Shown: positions 43,538 to 53,532, counted from the first letter of the stretch. The stretch is DNA of 64,000 nucleotides from an uncultured Collinsella sp. (GCA_958405565.1 CATYEN010000005.1:1-64000), one strand, 5' to 3'. The notes: generated by a model from the letters alone, not told the origin. Translations and numbers: made by a program.

Positions 43538-44749
43538 TTACAAATTTTGAAGCAAGTCCAAAATTGTATCTGCGAGCTGGGGTTTTGTGAGTACGGGAAG
43601 TTCTTGCGTGCCCGCTGTGCTCACAATCCAGGCCTTGTTGGTATCGGTCCCAAAGCCCGAATCGGCGCGCGAGACATCGTTGGCGATAATGGCATCGCAG
43701 CCCTTGCGGGCTAATTTGCGCTCGGCGTACTCGACAACGTTATCGGTCTCGGCCGCAAATCCGATCACGCATCGCTCGCCCTTCTGACGCGAGAGCTCGG
43801 CCAGGATGTCATCGGTTTCGACGAGCTCGATGCGATCCAGGCGCTCGTTGGCCTTTTTGAGCTTATGGTTGGCAGGGGCCGCGGGGGTGTAGTCGGCGAC
43901 AGCAGCCGCGCAAATGGCTGCATCGGCCGTCTGGAAGGCGCTCAGCGCTGCCTGCAGCATCTCTGCGGCGGTCTGCACGCGTACGCACTCCACGCCGCGT
44001 GGAACATCGAGCGATGTCGGCCCCAGCACAAGCGTGACCGCAGCACCGCGGCGAGCGGCCTCCCCCGCCAGGGCGATGCCCATCTTGCCTGACGAACGGT
44101 TGCCGATGAAGCGCACGGGATCGATCGGCTCATGCGTAGGACCGGCGGTGATCACGATGCGCTTGCCTGCAAGGTCTTGGGGCACGGGATTGAGCACCTC
44201 GCAGATGGCCTCGACGATGTCCTCGGGCTCGCTCATGCGTCCCGTGTCAACGTCGCCACAGGCAAGGTAGCCACTACCGGGGCCAACCACGTGAACGCCG
44301 CGCTCGCGCAGCGTGGCCATATTGGCCTGCGTCGCCGGCGCCTTCCACATGCCGTTGTTCATAGCAGGTGCGATCACGATCGGTCGCGGCGTGGCAAGCA
44401 GTGTGGTGGAAATAAGGTCATCGGCGACGCCGTTGGCCATCTTGGCGATGATATTGGCCGTTGCGGGCGCCACGACCACCAGATCGGGCTCCTGCGCCAA
44501 CGAGATATGGTGGATGGGGTCGGAGGGGTCGTCGAACAGGCCCACAGCGACCGGCTCGCCCGTAAGCGCGCGGAAGGTGAGCGGGCCCACAAACTCGGCG
44601 GCATGCTCGCTCATAACGACCTTCACGCGGGCGCCGCGCTTTTGCAGCAGGCGCACGATGCTACACGACTTATAGGCGGCGATCCCGCCGGTAATGCCCA
44701 GCAGGATCGTTTTTCCCTCAAGTTGCATTGAATTGTTGGGTGCCGCCAT
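43538..44749 (-). CDS. coaBC: Bifunctional phosphopantothenoylcysteine decarboxylase/synthetase
   Basis: 403-residue bifunctional enzyme of coenzyme A synthesis. The N-terminal flavin-dependent CoaC domain (ITGGIAAYK, APATANIIAK, PAMNNGMW, active-site ACGDVDTGRM) decarboxylates 4'-phosphopantothenoylcysteine. The C-terminal CoaB domain (AGPTHEPIDPVRFIGN) makes it from phosphopantothenate and cysteine. It starts four bases after the zinc-ribbon gene in the same minus-strand run and is the last gene before tRNA-Pro. Confidence 0.95.
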   Translation of the reverse strand: MAAPNNSMQLEGKTILLGITGGIAAYKSCSIVRLLQKRGARVKVVMSEHAAEFVGPLTFRALTGEPVAVGLFDDPSDPIHHISLAQEPDLVVVAPATANIIAKMANGVADDLISTTLLATPRPIVIAPAMNNGMWKAPATQANMATLRERGVHVVGPGSGYLACGDVDTGRMSEPEDIVEAICEVLNPVPQDLAGKRIVITAGPTHEPIDPVRFIGNRSSGKMGIALAGEAARRGAAVTLVLGPTSLDVPRGVECVRVQTAAEMLQAALSAFQTADAAICAAAVADYTPAAPANHKLKKANERLDRIELVETDDILAELSRQKGERCVIGFAAETDNVVEYAERKLARKGCDAIIANDVSRADSGFGTDTNKAWIVSTAGTQELPVLTKPQLADTILDLLQNL

Positions 44750-44752
44750 CGT

Positions 44753-45472
44753 TTAAGCTTCCTTGCTGGGGAGCACGAGCAGGCGGTGGCAGTACGGGCA
44801 GTGCGTAATCTCACTGCCGTCGTGGTTGAGGTCACTCATGGACGACGCCTGCAGCGCGGTGTGGCAGACCGTGGGGATGTTGCCCTTGATGGTCTCGACG
44901 GCAAGGCCGCGGAACTGCTTGAGCAAACGCTCATAATCGCTGAGCACGTCGGTCGGCAGCGTGGCGGCAAGCGCGGTGCGCTCTTTGGTGGCGGCATCGA
45001 TCTGAGCCTGCAGATCGGCAGCCTTTGCGCGGGCGGCCTTGGTATCGGCCTTTACACCCTCCTCGAACTTGGCGATGATGGCCTGCGCGCGAGCCTCGCG
45101 GTCAAGCGCCTCTTTGTGGGCGACAACGACGTCCTTGCGGGTGTGCTCAATCTTGTCCAGACGCTTGGCCAGGGTGGCGAGTTCATTCTCCAGGTCCTGA
45201 ACCTCGCGATAGTCGGAGCCGTCGACGTGGCGCTTCTTGGCGGCCTCGATGGCGTTGTTGGTCTGAATCTCGGTGGTGTTGAGATCGTCGAGCTCAATGT
45301 CCAGATCCTTGCGCTGAGCATAGAGCTTGGTCATCTCGGACTTAAGCTTTACATAGGTCTTGCGCTTGGAAGCGAGCTCCTTGAGCTCCGGCATATTGGC
45401 AAGTTCGCTCTTGTTGCGGGCGAGCTCCAAATCGATCTGTTGCAGCTTGAGTAGCGTAGCGCCGGCGCTCAT
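44753..45472 (-). CDS. C4-type zinc ribbon coiled-coil protein
   Basis: 239-residue protein. A long coiled coil (about residues 5-180) is followed by a C-terminal zf-RING_7-type zinc ribbon; CPYC is seen near residue 227, and an earlier cysteine (TVCHTALQ) is near 206. Members in actinobacteria and Firmicutes commonly lie next to the Nif3-like gene, as here, with a four-base overlap. Nucleic-acid binding is proposed, but no function is established. ATG 45472 follows AGGAGAG. Confidence 0.85.
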   Translation of the reverse strand: MSAGATLLKLQQIDLELARNKSELANMPELKELASKRKTYVKLKSEMTKLYAQRKDLDIELDDLNTTEIQTNNAIEAAKKRHVDGSDYREVQDLENELATLAKRLDKIEHTRKDVVVAHKEALDREARAQAIIAKFEEGVKADTKAARAKAADLQAQIDAATKERTALAATLPTDVLSDYERLLKQFRGLAVETIKGNIPTVCHTALQASSMSDLNHDGSEITHCPYCHRLLVLPSKEA

Positions 45473-46278
45473 AAGTTCTCTCCTTTTGTCACAGTCCACC
45501 ATTGGCAAGGGTTCAGTATTTTAATCGCATGACGGGGGTCGACCCCGGCGTCAACTGCAGAGTTCATCAATATATCAACGAACGGCTCCTCGGAGCGGTC
45601 GTGTCCGAGCAAGATCACCGGCAGCCCGCGCAAGGCAAGGTCTTGCGCCACGTGGTAGCCCGCCTCGCCCGTCACGACAACATCTGCGCCCGCGGCGATG
45701 GCGAGCTCTCCGAAGTCGCCCAGGGAGCCGCCCAAAATGGCGACGGTGCGGCACGGGCGATCGGCTTTGCCCCACACACGCGGGTCGCTGCCAAAGGCCG
45801 TGGCGGCGCGTGTGACAAGGTCGCGCAGGCTGCAGGGGGCGCTGAGTGTTGCAAGCGCGCCCAGACCGGTCGCCTCGGGGTCGTCAACGTGCTCCAGCGA
45901 GCTCACGGGCGCGACGCCCAGCAACTCACTCAGGCGAACGCGCGCTTCGTGCGAGCGGTCCAGGTTGGTATGGAGCGAGATGACGCTCACGCCGCAACGG
46001 GCCGCCTCGTACAGCGCGGCGCTGCACTGGGGACGCGCGGAATCAGCCGGACAAAAGGCCTCGGGCGCCTTGATGTAGACGGGATGATGCGTCAGCAGCA
46101 CGTTGGCGCCGGCCTCGAGAGCGCGGTGCACGTTGGCCTCGGTCGCGTCGAGTGCGCAGGCCACGCCGGTAATCTCGGCAGCGGGATCTCCCACGGAGAG
46201 CCCTACATGATCCCAGCCCTCGGCGTTCGCTTTGGGATAGCGTGCCAGCAGCGCGTGCTCAAGCTCGGCGACGATCAT
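45469..46278 (-). CDS. Nif3-like dinuclear metal center hexameric protein
   Basis: 269-residue NIF3/YbgI/YqfO family protein. Metal-binding motifs include LTHHPVY near residue 63, SLHTNLD near 101, and the C-terminal GHDRSEEPF. It has been proposed to act as a GTP cyclohydrolase-like or regulatory enzyme, but the role is unsettled. It overlaps the zinc-ribbon gene downstream and the cysteine desulfurase gene upstream by four bases each, so all three are translated together. Confidence 0.9.
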   Translation of the reverse strand: MIVAELEHALLARYPKANAEGWDHVGLSVGDPAAEITGVACALDATEANVHRALEAGANVLLTHHPVYIKAPEAFCPADSARPQCSAALYEAARCGVSVISLHTNLDRSHEARVRLSELLGVAPVSSLEHVDDPEATGLGALATLSAPCSLRDLVTRAATAFGSDPRVWGKADRPCRTVAILGGSLGDFGELAIAAGADVVVTGEAGYHVAQDLALRGLPVILLGHDRSEEPFVDILMNSAVDAGVDPRHAIKILNPCQWWTVTKGENL

Positions 46279-47453
46279 GCGGCACCTGCGATCGAGAGCA
46301 GCGTATGAGCGAACTCATCCAGGTCGGCAGGGTTCACGCGGTCATCGAACGAGATGCGCAGCGCGCCCAGCGCCTGCTCGCGACCGATGCCCATCGCGCT
46401 CAAAACGTGGCTGGGGTCCATACTGCCGCTCGAGCACGCCGAGCCTGCAGATACCTCAAAGCCGGCGGCGTCGAGCTTGATGATGAGCTCCTCGGAGTCC
46501 ATGCCGTCAATGTAGATCGACACCATGCCCGGCAGGCGATCGGCCTGTGCGTAGTCGCCCATGGTGGCATGAATACGCGGATGAGCCGTAAGCGTGGCGT
46601 AGAGCTTGTCGGATAAGGCCTGCAGCGTTGTGCGCTCCTGGGCAACATTCGGCAACAGCGCGGAAGCGGCAGCGGCAAAAGCCAGCTGCGTGCGCAGATC
46701 TTGCGTACCGGCGCGACGGCCGGCTTCCTGTCCACCGCCAAAGATGCGTGGACGCAGCGGCGTACGGTTCTTAAGGTAGAGTGCGCCAGATGCCACGGGG
46801 CCACCGATCTTGTGCGCGGCAACAGTCATGGCGTCAACTCCCAGCTCGGTGACATCGAGCGGAATATGCAGATAGCCCTGGATGGCATCGGTGTGGAACA
46901 GGGCGCCGGCGGCGTGTGCGGCAGCGGCAAGCTCGCGGATGGGCTGCACCACGCCGGTCTCGTTGTTGGCAACCATGATGCTCACGAGCGCCACGTCGTC
47001 GCCTAGCAGATCGACAAGCGTGGCAGGCTCAATGTAGCCCGCGCGGCAGGGCTGCACCAGGTCGACGGAAAAGCCGGCGGCGCGCAGCAGCGGCAGGTTG
47101 TCCAGAATCGAATCGTGCTCGATGGCAGATACGATCACGCGGTTATGCTTGCGGTCGCGCTGACGGGCGCCCTCGGCAAGACCGAGCAGTGCCAACTGGT
47201 TGGCCTCGGTGCCGCCGTTGGTCAGGACGATCTCGGACGGGCGGACGCGCGTGCCAAAGCTGCGGGCGATCTCGCGACGGGCGACTTCCAGGCGCGCGGC
47301 GGCCTTGCGGCCGAGCGAGTGCAGCGAGTTGGGGTTGACGCCGGCAAGTTCGCTATCGTCGTACTCACGCTGCGCAAGACGCGCCTCGGCGCGCATAGGC
47401 GTCGAGGCGGCGTAGTCAAGATTCACGGGTATGCGGTTTTGACCTGCGGTCAT
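46275..47453 (-). CDS. Cysteine desulfurase (NifS/IscS family)
   Basis: 392-residue PLP enzyme that removes sulfur from cysteine for Fe-S cluster or tRNA thiolation. The PLP lysine is K215 in AAHKIGG and the active-site cysteine is C340 in SACSSGS. The short loop around that cysteine indicates the class I NifS/IscS group. There is no IscU or MnmA beside it, so the acceptor is unknown. It follows rpe closely. Confidence 0.92.
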   Translation of the reverse strand: MTAGQNRIPVNLDYAASTPMRAEARLAQREYDDSELAGVNPNSLHSLGRKAAARLEVARREIARSFGTRVRPSEIVLTNGGTEANQLALLGLAEGARQRDRKHNRVIVSAIEHDSILDNLPLLRAAGFSVDLVQPCRAGYIEPATLVDLLGDDVALVSIMVANNETGVVQPIRELAAAAHAAGALFHTDAIQGYLHIPLDVTELGVDAMTVAAHKIGGPVASGALYLKNRTPLRPRIFGGGQEAGRRAGTQDLRTQLAFAAAASALLPNVAQERTTLQALSDKLYATLTAHPRIHATMGDYAQADRLPGMVSIYIDGMDSEELIIKLDAAGFEVSAGSACSSGSMDPSHVLSAMGIGREQALGALRISFDDRVNPADLDEFAHTLLSIAGAA

Positions 47454-47459
47454 AAGGGT

Positions 47460-48131
47460 TTATGCCTCCTGTGCTGCCTCGTTGCCCAGCTTCTGCAGCA
47501 GCGCAACCTCGGCGGCGGGATCTTCTGACTTAAATACGGCGGAGCCGGCCACGAGCACGTTGGCGCCGGCCTTGACGACATCGGCAATGTTCTTGGAAGA
47601 AATACCGCCGTCGACCTCGATCAGGGGCGACACGCCGTGACGCTCGCACATGGCCTTGAGCTCGTGCAGTTTGGCAATGGTACCGGGAATAAAGCTCTGG
47701 CCGCCAAAGCCGGGGTTCACGCTCATGAGCAGCACCATGTCGACAACATCGATGATGCTCTCGAGTACGCACACGGGAGTGGCGGGGTTGAGCACCACGC
47801 CGGCCTTGACGCCGCGCTGCTGCAGATGCGTGAGCGTGCGGTGCAGGTGCGTGGAGGCCTCGTAGTGCACGGTGATCATGTCGGCACCGGCTTCGGCGTA
47901 CCAATCGACCGTCTCGTCGGGGTTCGACACCATCAGGTGCGCGTCGACTGGCACATCGGTGGAGCGCTTGACGGCCTTGAGGATGTCGACGCCAAAGGTG
48001 AGGTTGCCGGTAAAGTGGCCGTCCATAACGTCAAAGTGCACGTAGTCGGCACCGGCGATTTTGTCGAGCTCGCCCTTGAGGTTGGCCATATCGGCCGAAA
48101 GGACAGACGGAGCGATTTTAATGGAACCCAT
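47460..48131 (-). CDS. rpe: Ribulose-phosphate 3-epimerase
   Basis: 223-residue TIM-barrel epimerase interconverting ribulose-5-phosphate and xylulose-5-phosphate in the pentose phosphate pathway. Conserved motifs SVLSADMANL, HFDVMDGHF, LMSVNPGFGGQ and EVDGGIS are intact. It lies in the housekeeping run between gpsA and the desulfurase gene. Confidence 0.96.
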   Translation of the reverse strand: MGSIKIAPSVLSADMANLKGELDKIAGADYVHFDVMDGHFTGNLTFGVDILKAVKRSTDVPVDAHLMVSNPDETVDWYAEAGADMITVHYEASTHLHRTLTHLQQRGVKAGVVLNPATPVCVLESIIDVVDMVLLMSVNPGFGGQSFIPGTIAKLHELKAMCERHGVSPLIEVDGGISSKNIADVVKAGANVLVAGSAVFKSEDPAAEVALLQKLGNEAAQEA

Positions 48132-48149
48132 GGTAGAAGCCTTTCTGCG

Positions 48150-49157
48150 CTAGTCGGTGAGTCCGTAGAACTCTTGAGAGGGGACGCGATCGGTAAGAAT
48201 CTCGAGCGCCCTATCCAAAGTAACACCGTTGTAGAGCGTTTGCTCCACGGCAAAGGTGAGCGGAATGTCTACGCCCAGTGAACGGGCGAGCTCGCTGACG
48301 CTGCGGGCGGCGACGGCGCCTTCCACCACCATATGCGTGCGCGTCTGGTACTCGTCGAGCGACACGCCGTGGGCAAACTCGTAGCCAAAGGTGCGGTTGC
48401 GCGAATGCTCAGAGGTGCAGGTGGCGATAAGGTCGCCCATGCCGGCAAGTCCCATGCAGGTCATGGCCTGGCCTCCGCGGGCGTGCACCAGGCGGCTGAT
48501 CTCGGCCAGACCGCGCGTCATGATGAGGGCGAGCGTGTTGTCGCCCGCGCCCGAACCGGCGGAGATGCCGCACACGATGGCGATGACGTTTTTCATGGCG
48601 CCGCAGACCTCGACACCAGTCATGTCCTGCGACAGGTAGATGCGGAAGGCCGTGGACAGCAGCAGGTCCTTAAAGGTCTCCCCCACCTGCTGATCTTCAC
48701 TGGCGATGACGGCGGCCGAAAGCCCGCCACGGCAGATTTCCTCGGCATGGTTGGGGCCCGAGAGCGCCGCCACGCGCGACTCGTTGCCGATCTCGCTGGC
48801 GATGACCTCGCTCATGAGTAGGCCGGACTCGGGCTCAATACCCTTGGTGAGGCACAGAACCGGCGTCTCGTCCGCGATGAACGGCACCGCCTGGTGGCAG
48901 ACGTCACGCAGGTGTGTCGAAGGCACGGCAAAGATGATGGCCTCGGCGCCGTCGAGCGCCTGGGCCAAGTCCGTCGTGGCGACAACGTTTTCCGGCAGCA
49001 CGTAGTCCACCAGATAGCGGGGATTGCGGTGCTCGCCGTTAATGCCGGCGGCCGTCTGCTCGCTGTGGGCCCACATGGTCACGCGCTCGGCTCGCGCGGC
49101 GGCAAGGCCGGCGACGGCGGTTCCCCAGGAGCCGGAGCCAATCAGCGCAACATTCAT
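48150..49157 (-). CDS. gpsA: Glycerol-3-phosphate dehydrogenase [NAD(P)+]
   Basis: 335-residue enzyme that makes sn-glycerol-3-phosphate from dihydroxyacetone phosphate, the head-group precursor of phospholipids. The NAD motif GSGSWGTAVAG is at the N-terminus, and the catalytic-lysine region SGPNHAEEI and family motif GLAGMGDLIATC are present. It follows plsY, which acylates its product, by nine bases: two consecutive steps of phosphatidic acid synthesis. Confidence 0.96.
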   Translation of the reverse strand: MNVALIGSGSWGTAVAGLAAARAERVTMWAHSEQTAAGINGEHRNPRYLVDYVLPENVVATTDLAQALDGAEAIIFAVPSTHLRDVCHQAVPFIADETPVLCLTKGIEPESGLLMSEVIASEIGNESRVAALSGPNHAEEICRGGLSAAVIASEDQQVGETFKDLLLSTAFRIYLSQDMTGVEVCGAMKNVIAIVCGISAGSGAGDNTLALIMTRGLAEISRLVHARGGQAMTCMGLAGMGDLIATCTSEHSRNRTFGYEFAHGVSLDEYQTRTHMVVEGAVAARSVSELARSLGVDIPLTFAVEQTLYNGVTLDRALEILTDRVPSQEFYGLTD

Positions 49158-49166
49158 GACTCTCTC

Positions 49167-49850
49167 CTACTTATCGTCGGGCTCGGTGACGCGCTTGGTA
49201 AACGAGAGCTTGGACTCCTTACCGGCCATGAGCTTTTGGATATTCGAGCGATGGGCCCACACCACGGTGATGCCAATCATCGCCATGCAAAACTTGAGGC
49301 CCAGGCTGCTGTACGGAAAGACCGCGCAGGCAGCGATGGGAAGACCGATAGCGGCGGCAAGTGAGCCCACCGACACGTACTTGGTGATGGCGACGGCCAC
49401 GATAAACATGCCCAGCAGTGACAGGCCAATGGGCCAGTACCAGGCGAGGATCACACCCAAGCCCACGGCGATACCTTTGCCTCCGTGAAAGTTGAGGTAG
49501 GGCGAGAAGATGTGGCCCCATACGGCCGCCAGGCAGATGACGCCGAGCATCCAATCGCCGGCAGCACCGGGAGCCATAATGCTCGGAGGAAAGCCATAGC
49601 CCACACTCGCGATGAGCGGACGGGCGATAAGGACGCAGATGGCGCCCTTAAGGCAGTCGAGCAGCAGGGTGAGCGCGGCGACCTTGGGGCCGGCCACACG
49701 CAGAGCGTTGGTGGTGCCGATGTTGCCGGAGCCCGCCTTGCGAATGTCGGTGTGGTTGAACACGCGGCCCAGGATCAGGCCAAACGGAATCGCTCCGATA
49801 AAGAACGAAACCACGGCGCAGATGGCGGTCAGCAGGATCGGATTAAGCAT
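49167..49850 (-). CDS. plsY: Acyl-phosphate glycerol-3-phosphate acyltransferase PlsY
   Basis: 227-residue integral membrane enzyme that transfers the acyl group from acyl-phosphate to glycerol-3-phosphate. PlsY motifs SGNIGTTNALR and GGKGIAVG are seen, with about six hydrophobic segments. ATG 49850 follows AAGGAG and overlaps the end of der by eight bases. It forms a lipid pair with gpsA. Confidence 0.94.
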   Translation of the reverse strand: MLNPILLTAICAVVSFFIGAIPFGLILGRVFNHTDIRKAGSGNIGTTNALRVAGPKVAALTLLLDCLKGAICVLIARPLIASVGYGFPPSIMAPGAAGDWMLGVICLAAVWGHIFSPYLNFHGGKGIAVGLGVILAWYWPIGLSLLGMFIVAVAITKYVSVGSLAAAIGLPIAACAVFPYSSLGLKFCMAMIGITVVWAHRSNIQKLMAGKESKLSFTKRVTEPDDK

Positions 49851-51177
49851 CCTTTTGCTCCTTCTTCCTAAAGAAGAGTCGAATGGGCGTGCCGGCAAAG
49901 TCGAAGGTCGAGCGCATGCGGTTCTCAACGTAGCGCTGGTAGGTGTCGTTGACCAGGTCGCTGTGGTTGACGAAGAACGTGAACGTCGGCGGGTTGACGC
50001 CCGTCTGGGTCACGTAGTGCATGCGCAGGCGGCGCTTGCCGTCCACCACGGTGTGGCCGAACTCGCGCAGGTCGGTGAGGAACGTGTTGAGGCGCGAAGT
50101 GGAGATCTTTTGCGAGCGCGTCTTTTCGGCCGCGTCGACCATTGCCCAGATCTTCTCGACGCTGCGGCCGGTAAGGGCGGAGATGCGCAGGTACTGGGCC
50201 CAGGGAGCCATGACGCCCAGGCGGCGGTCGACGGTCTCCATGCAGGCCTCGCGCTTGCGGTCATCATCGAGCAGGTCCCACTTGTTGAGCAGCACCACGA
50301 TGGCGCAGCCGCGCTCGATGGCAAGACCCATGACCTTCTGGTCCTGCTCGGTGACGCCCACGGAGGCGTCGACGACGAGCAGCGCCACGTCGGCGCGGTC
50401 GATGGCGCGCAGGCCGCGAACCATGGAGTAGTACTCGATGTTCTCGTACACGGTGCTCTTCTTGCGAATACCCGCGGTGTCGACCATACGGTAGTGCTTG
50501 CCGTTGCGCTCGACGACCGTGTCGATGGCGTCGCGCGTGGTGCCGGCGATGTTCGAGACGATGGAGCGGTCGGCGCCCAGGATGCGGTTGAACAGCGACG
50601 ACTTACCGGCATTGGGGCGGCCGATGATGGCGACGTTCAGGGCGTCGGGGAACTCGTCGGCGACTTCGTCCTCTTCCTCAGGAAGCAGGGCCACGATGTC
50701 GTCGAGCAGGTCACCGGTGCCGTGGCCGTGCAGCGCCGAGAGCGGCGTGGGCTCGCCGATACCGAGCGAATAGAACTCCCAGATGCTGTCGTTCTCGCGA
50801 TCGGGGTTGTCGAGCTTGTTCACCAGCAGAAAGACCGGCTTGTCGCAGCGCTTGAGCATGCGGGCGACCGACTCGTCCTCCTCGGTGACGCCGGTGCGGC
50901 CGTCGACCACAAACAGGATGACGGCGGCTTCCTCGGCGGCGGCGAGCGCCTGGTCGCGGATGGACGTGGCGAAGACGTCGTCGCTCTTGAGCGGCTCGAT
51001 ACCGCCCGTGTCGACGATGGTGAACTCGCGACCGTTCCAGTCGGCCGTGTGATACGAACGGTCGCGCGTGACGCCGCGGGACTCGTGGACGATGGCGTCC
51101 GAGGTCTGGGCCAGGCGGTTAACGAGCGTGGACTTGCCCACGTTGGGGCGTCCGACGACGGCGACGATAGGTTTCAT
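49843..51177 (-). CDS. der: Ribosome-biogenesis GTPase Der (EngA)
   Basis: 444-residue GTPase with two tandem G domains and a C-terminal KH-like domain, needed for 50S subunit maturation. The first P-loop GRPNVGKST is at residues 9-17 and the second, GRPNAGKSS, near 180. NKLD and NKWD specificity motifs are present. The start at 51177 is chosen because MKPIVAVVGRPNVGKS is the family N-terminus and AGGAGAG precedes it. Confidence 0.96.
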   Translation of the reverse strand: MKPIVAVVGRPNVGKSTLVNRLAQTSDAIVHESRGVTRDRSYHTADWNGREFTIVDTGGIEPLKSDDVFATSIRDQALAAAEEAAVILFVVDGRTGVTEEDESVARMLKRCDKPVFLLVNKLDNPDRENDSIWEFYSLGIGEPTPLSALHGHGTGDLLDDIVALLPEEEDEVADEFPDALNVAIIGRPNAGKSSLFNRILGADRSIVSNIAGTTRDAIDTVVERNGKHYRMVDTAGIRKKSTVYENIEYYSMVRGLRAIDRADVALLVVDASVGVTEQDQKVMGLAIERGCAIVVLLNKWDLLDDDRKREACMETVDRRLGVMAPWAQYLRISALTGRSVEKIWAMVDAAEKTRSQKISTSRLNTFLTDLREFGHTVVDGKRRLRMHYVTQTGVNPPTFTFFVNHSDLVNDTYQRYVENRMRSTFDFAGTPIRLFFRKKEQKDA

Positions 51178-51187
51178 CTGCTCTCCT

Positions 51188-52630
51188 TTAATGGGTAGGG
51201 TCAGTGGAATTAGTAGAGACGGCAGGCGCAATGCCAAGGATGTGCTCCAGGGTATCGAGCAGCTCATGCGGCATGGTCGACACCACATGAACCTCGGCGC
51301 CGCGAACTTCAAGGCTTGCGAGTAAATCGTCACGATGATACTCGTCAAGCGTCATGCCGTCAGCGTTGAACATGAGCTTAGGCACAAAGAGCATAACCCC
51401 CGACAGGTCCTGCGGCAGCTGCTCCAGGATGTCGCTCGCGACGATGAGGCCGGTCACGTCCACGTTGCCGCCAAAGTAGCGGTTCTTGATGGCCGTGACG
51501 GTGCCGGCGAGGCCCTGCGGCGACTCCACGAAGCGAGCCACCGTATCGCGCGCGCTGGCGCCCGAGAGGCACAGCAGGCGCTGGTCTCGGGCGGTGATGG
51601 CTTCGCGAACGCGGGCCAGTCGCTCGGCATCGGTAGCCAGCACGTCGTCGGTCTCGTCCAGATACGAGCGGATCATGCCGATGCCGTCGTAGTACTGCGG
51701 GTAACCGTCGTAAAAGTCTGCCTCGGGAGGATCGATGCCGGCGTCCAGATAGAACTCGTCGCTCATCTGGAAGGTGTGGCGGCCAAAGCGCTCATAGGCG
51801 CGGTCCTGGAACGGTCGGATCATGGCGATGGTCTCGCGCGCCAGCTCGGGCTTGTCGCTGTATGACCAGCTAAAGCGGTTTTGGTGCTTGGTAAAACCGA
51901 GCGGCACAATGCCCAGGCTTGTGATTTGCTCGTGCTCCTCGCAAAAGCGCAGGGTCTTTTCTAGCTCCTCGCCGTCGTTCATGCCGGGGCACAACACAAT
52001 CTGCGCGTGAATCTCTATGCCGGCGGCCATGATGGCTTCGAGTACGTCCATGCCGCGTTGGGCGTTGCGGCCCATCATGCGGCGGCGCACATCGGGGCTC
52101 ACGGCGTGGACCGACACGTTCATGGGGCTCATGTTGCGCTGGATGACGTTTTGAACATCTTCGTCGGAGAGGTTCGTGAGCGTGACAAAGTTGCCCTGCA
52201 AAAAGCTTAGGCGATAGTCGTCGTCGCGAATGTAGAGCGTGGAACGGCCGCCCTTGGGCAGCATGGTCATAAAGCAGAATACGCAGGCGTTCACACAGGT
52301 GCGCATGCCATCAAAGATGGGGCCATCGAACTCCAAACCCCAGTCCTCGCCGGGAAAGCGATCGAGCTCGACGGGGGTGACGGTGCCGTCGCGCGGGTCG
52401 AATACCTCCAACTCGACGGTGTCGTCGTCGGCCTCCCAGAGCCACACGATCATATCGGTAAGTCGTTCACCGTTGACCGTGAGCACGCGCATGCCCGGCT
52501 CGATACCCACATCCCACGCGGGCGATTCGGGACGCACGTTCTTTACGAGCGCGCCCTCACCCGGCTCGGGGTCGCGGCTGCGCCCGTAATCGGCCACCTC
52601 GGCGGCGTATGCGGGTACGGTCTGGTCCAT
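51188..52630 (-). CDS. DUF512 family protein with PDZ-like and radical-SAM regions
   Basis: 480-residue protein. A PDZ-like segment (about residues 25-95) precedes a radical-SAM-like cluster motif with cysteines 112, 116 and 119 (TCVNACVFCF), followed by the DUF512 C-terminal region. The family is often found beside der in Gram-positive bacteria, as here, and its substrate is unknown. ATG 52630 is chosen because the upstream open frame overlaps ispH and is not protein-like. Confidence 0.88.
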   Translation of the reverse strand: MDQTVPAYAAEVADYGRSRDPEPGEGALVKNVRPESPAWDVGIEPGMRVLTVNGERLTDMIVWLWEADDDTVELEVFDPRDGTVTPVELDRFPGEDWGLEFDGPIFDGMRTCVNACVFCFMTMLPKGGRSTLYIRDDDYRLSFLQGNFVTLTNLSDEDVQNVIQRNMSPMNVSVHAVSPDVRRRMMGRNAQRGMDVLEAIMAAGIEIHAQIVLCPGMNDGEELEKTLRFCEEHEQITSLGIVPLGFTKHQNRFSWSYSDKPELARETIAMIRPFQDRAYERFGRHTFQMSDEFYLDAGIDPPEADFYDGYPQYYDGIGMIRSYLDETDDVLATDAERLARVREAITARDQRLLCLSGASARDTVARFVESPQGLAGTVTAIKNRYFGGNVDVTGLIVASDILEQLPQDLSGVMLFVPKLMFNADGMTLDEYHRDDLLASLEVRGAEVHVVSTMPHELLDTLEHILGIAPAVSTNSTDPTH

Positions 52631-52632
52631 GG

Positions 52633-53532
52633 TTAGTGGCAAAGCTCCTTGATGCGCGTGACGGCGCGTTCGATGTGTTCTTGTGGGGTGGAGGCTCCGG
52701 CGGTGATGCCGATGTGGTGAGCGTCGGTAAACCACGCGGCCTGGAGCTCGGAAGCTTCCTCGATGTGATACGTGCTCTCGCAGGCGTCTGCGCAAATCTG
52801 CGCCAGGCGGCGGGTGTTGCCGGAGTTTTTGCCGCCCACGACGACCATGCAGTCGCAGCGGTTGGCAAGTGTGGCTGCTGCCTGTTGACGCTCGCTCGTG
52901 GCGGCGCAGATGGTGTTGATCACACGCAGCTCCTGCACGCGCGGGGTGATAGCGGCCACGACCTCGGCCAAGTTCTGTGCGGTCTGGGTGGTCTGCACAA
53001 CCAGACCCACCTTGCCCTTGAGCGGCAGGGCATCGGCGTCGGCGGCACAGCATACGACCTGCGCGTCATCGCCGGCGTGGCCCAGGATGCCCTCGACTTC
53101 GGGGTGGCCCGGCTCGCCCACGACTACCACGTTGTAGCCCTCGCGTACCAAGCGCTCCGCCGCCACGTGGACCTTTTTCACGTAGGGGCAGGTGGCGTCG
53201 ACCACGTCGAGGCCACGCTCGCGTGCGGCATCGATCACCTGCGGCACCACGCCGTGAGCGCGGATGATCACGGTGCCCGATGCGGCATTATCCAGGTTTT
53301 CGGCCAAGCCAACGCCTGCCTCGGAAAGCTCGCGTACAACGATGGGGTTATGGATGAGCGGACCCAAGGTATGGACCTGTGCGCTCTCCCCTGCCTGCGG
53401 CGCGGCGGCCAGCGCCATATCGAGCGCGCGCTGTACGCCGTAGCAGGTGCCGGCGTGAGCTGCAATCTCGATGGTAGGCGCGGTTGCCTGGTCGGACGCA
53501 GTCGCGGCGGTGTTCGTCACGTTCTCGCTCAT
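52633..53532 (-). CDS. ispH: 4-hydroxy-3-methylbut-2-enyl diphosphate reductase
   Basis: 299-residue Fe-S enzyme, the last step of the MEP isoprenoid pathway. The three cluster cysteines are C30 (GTCYGVQRA), C115 (DATCPYV) and one near residue 210 (NTICAATS). Catalytic EEASEL near the C-terminus is partly visible. ATG 53532 lies two bases before the end of the plsC-like gene. It is consistent with isoprenoid synthesis by the MEP route. Confidence 0.94.
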   Translation of the reverse strand: MSENVTNTAATASDQATAPTIEIAAHAGTCYGVQRALDMALAAAPQAGESAQVHTLGPLIHNPIVVRELSEAGVGLAENLDNAASGTVIIRAHGVVPQVIDAARERGLDVVDATCPYVKKVHVAAERLVREGYNVVVVGEPGHPEVEGILGHAGDDAQVVCCAADADALPLKGKVGLVVQTTQTAQNLAEVVAAITPRVQELRVINTICAATSERQQAAATLANRCDCMVVVGGKNSGNTRRLAQICADACESTYHIEEASELQAAWFTDAHHIGITAGASTPQEHIERAVTRIKELCH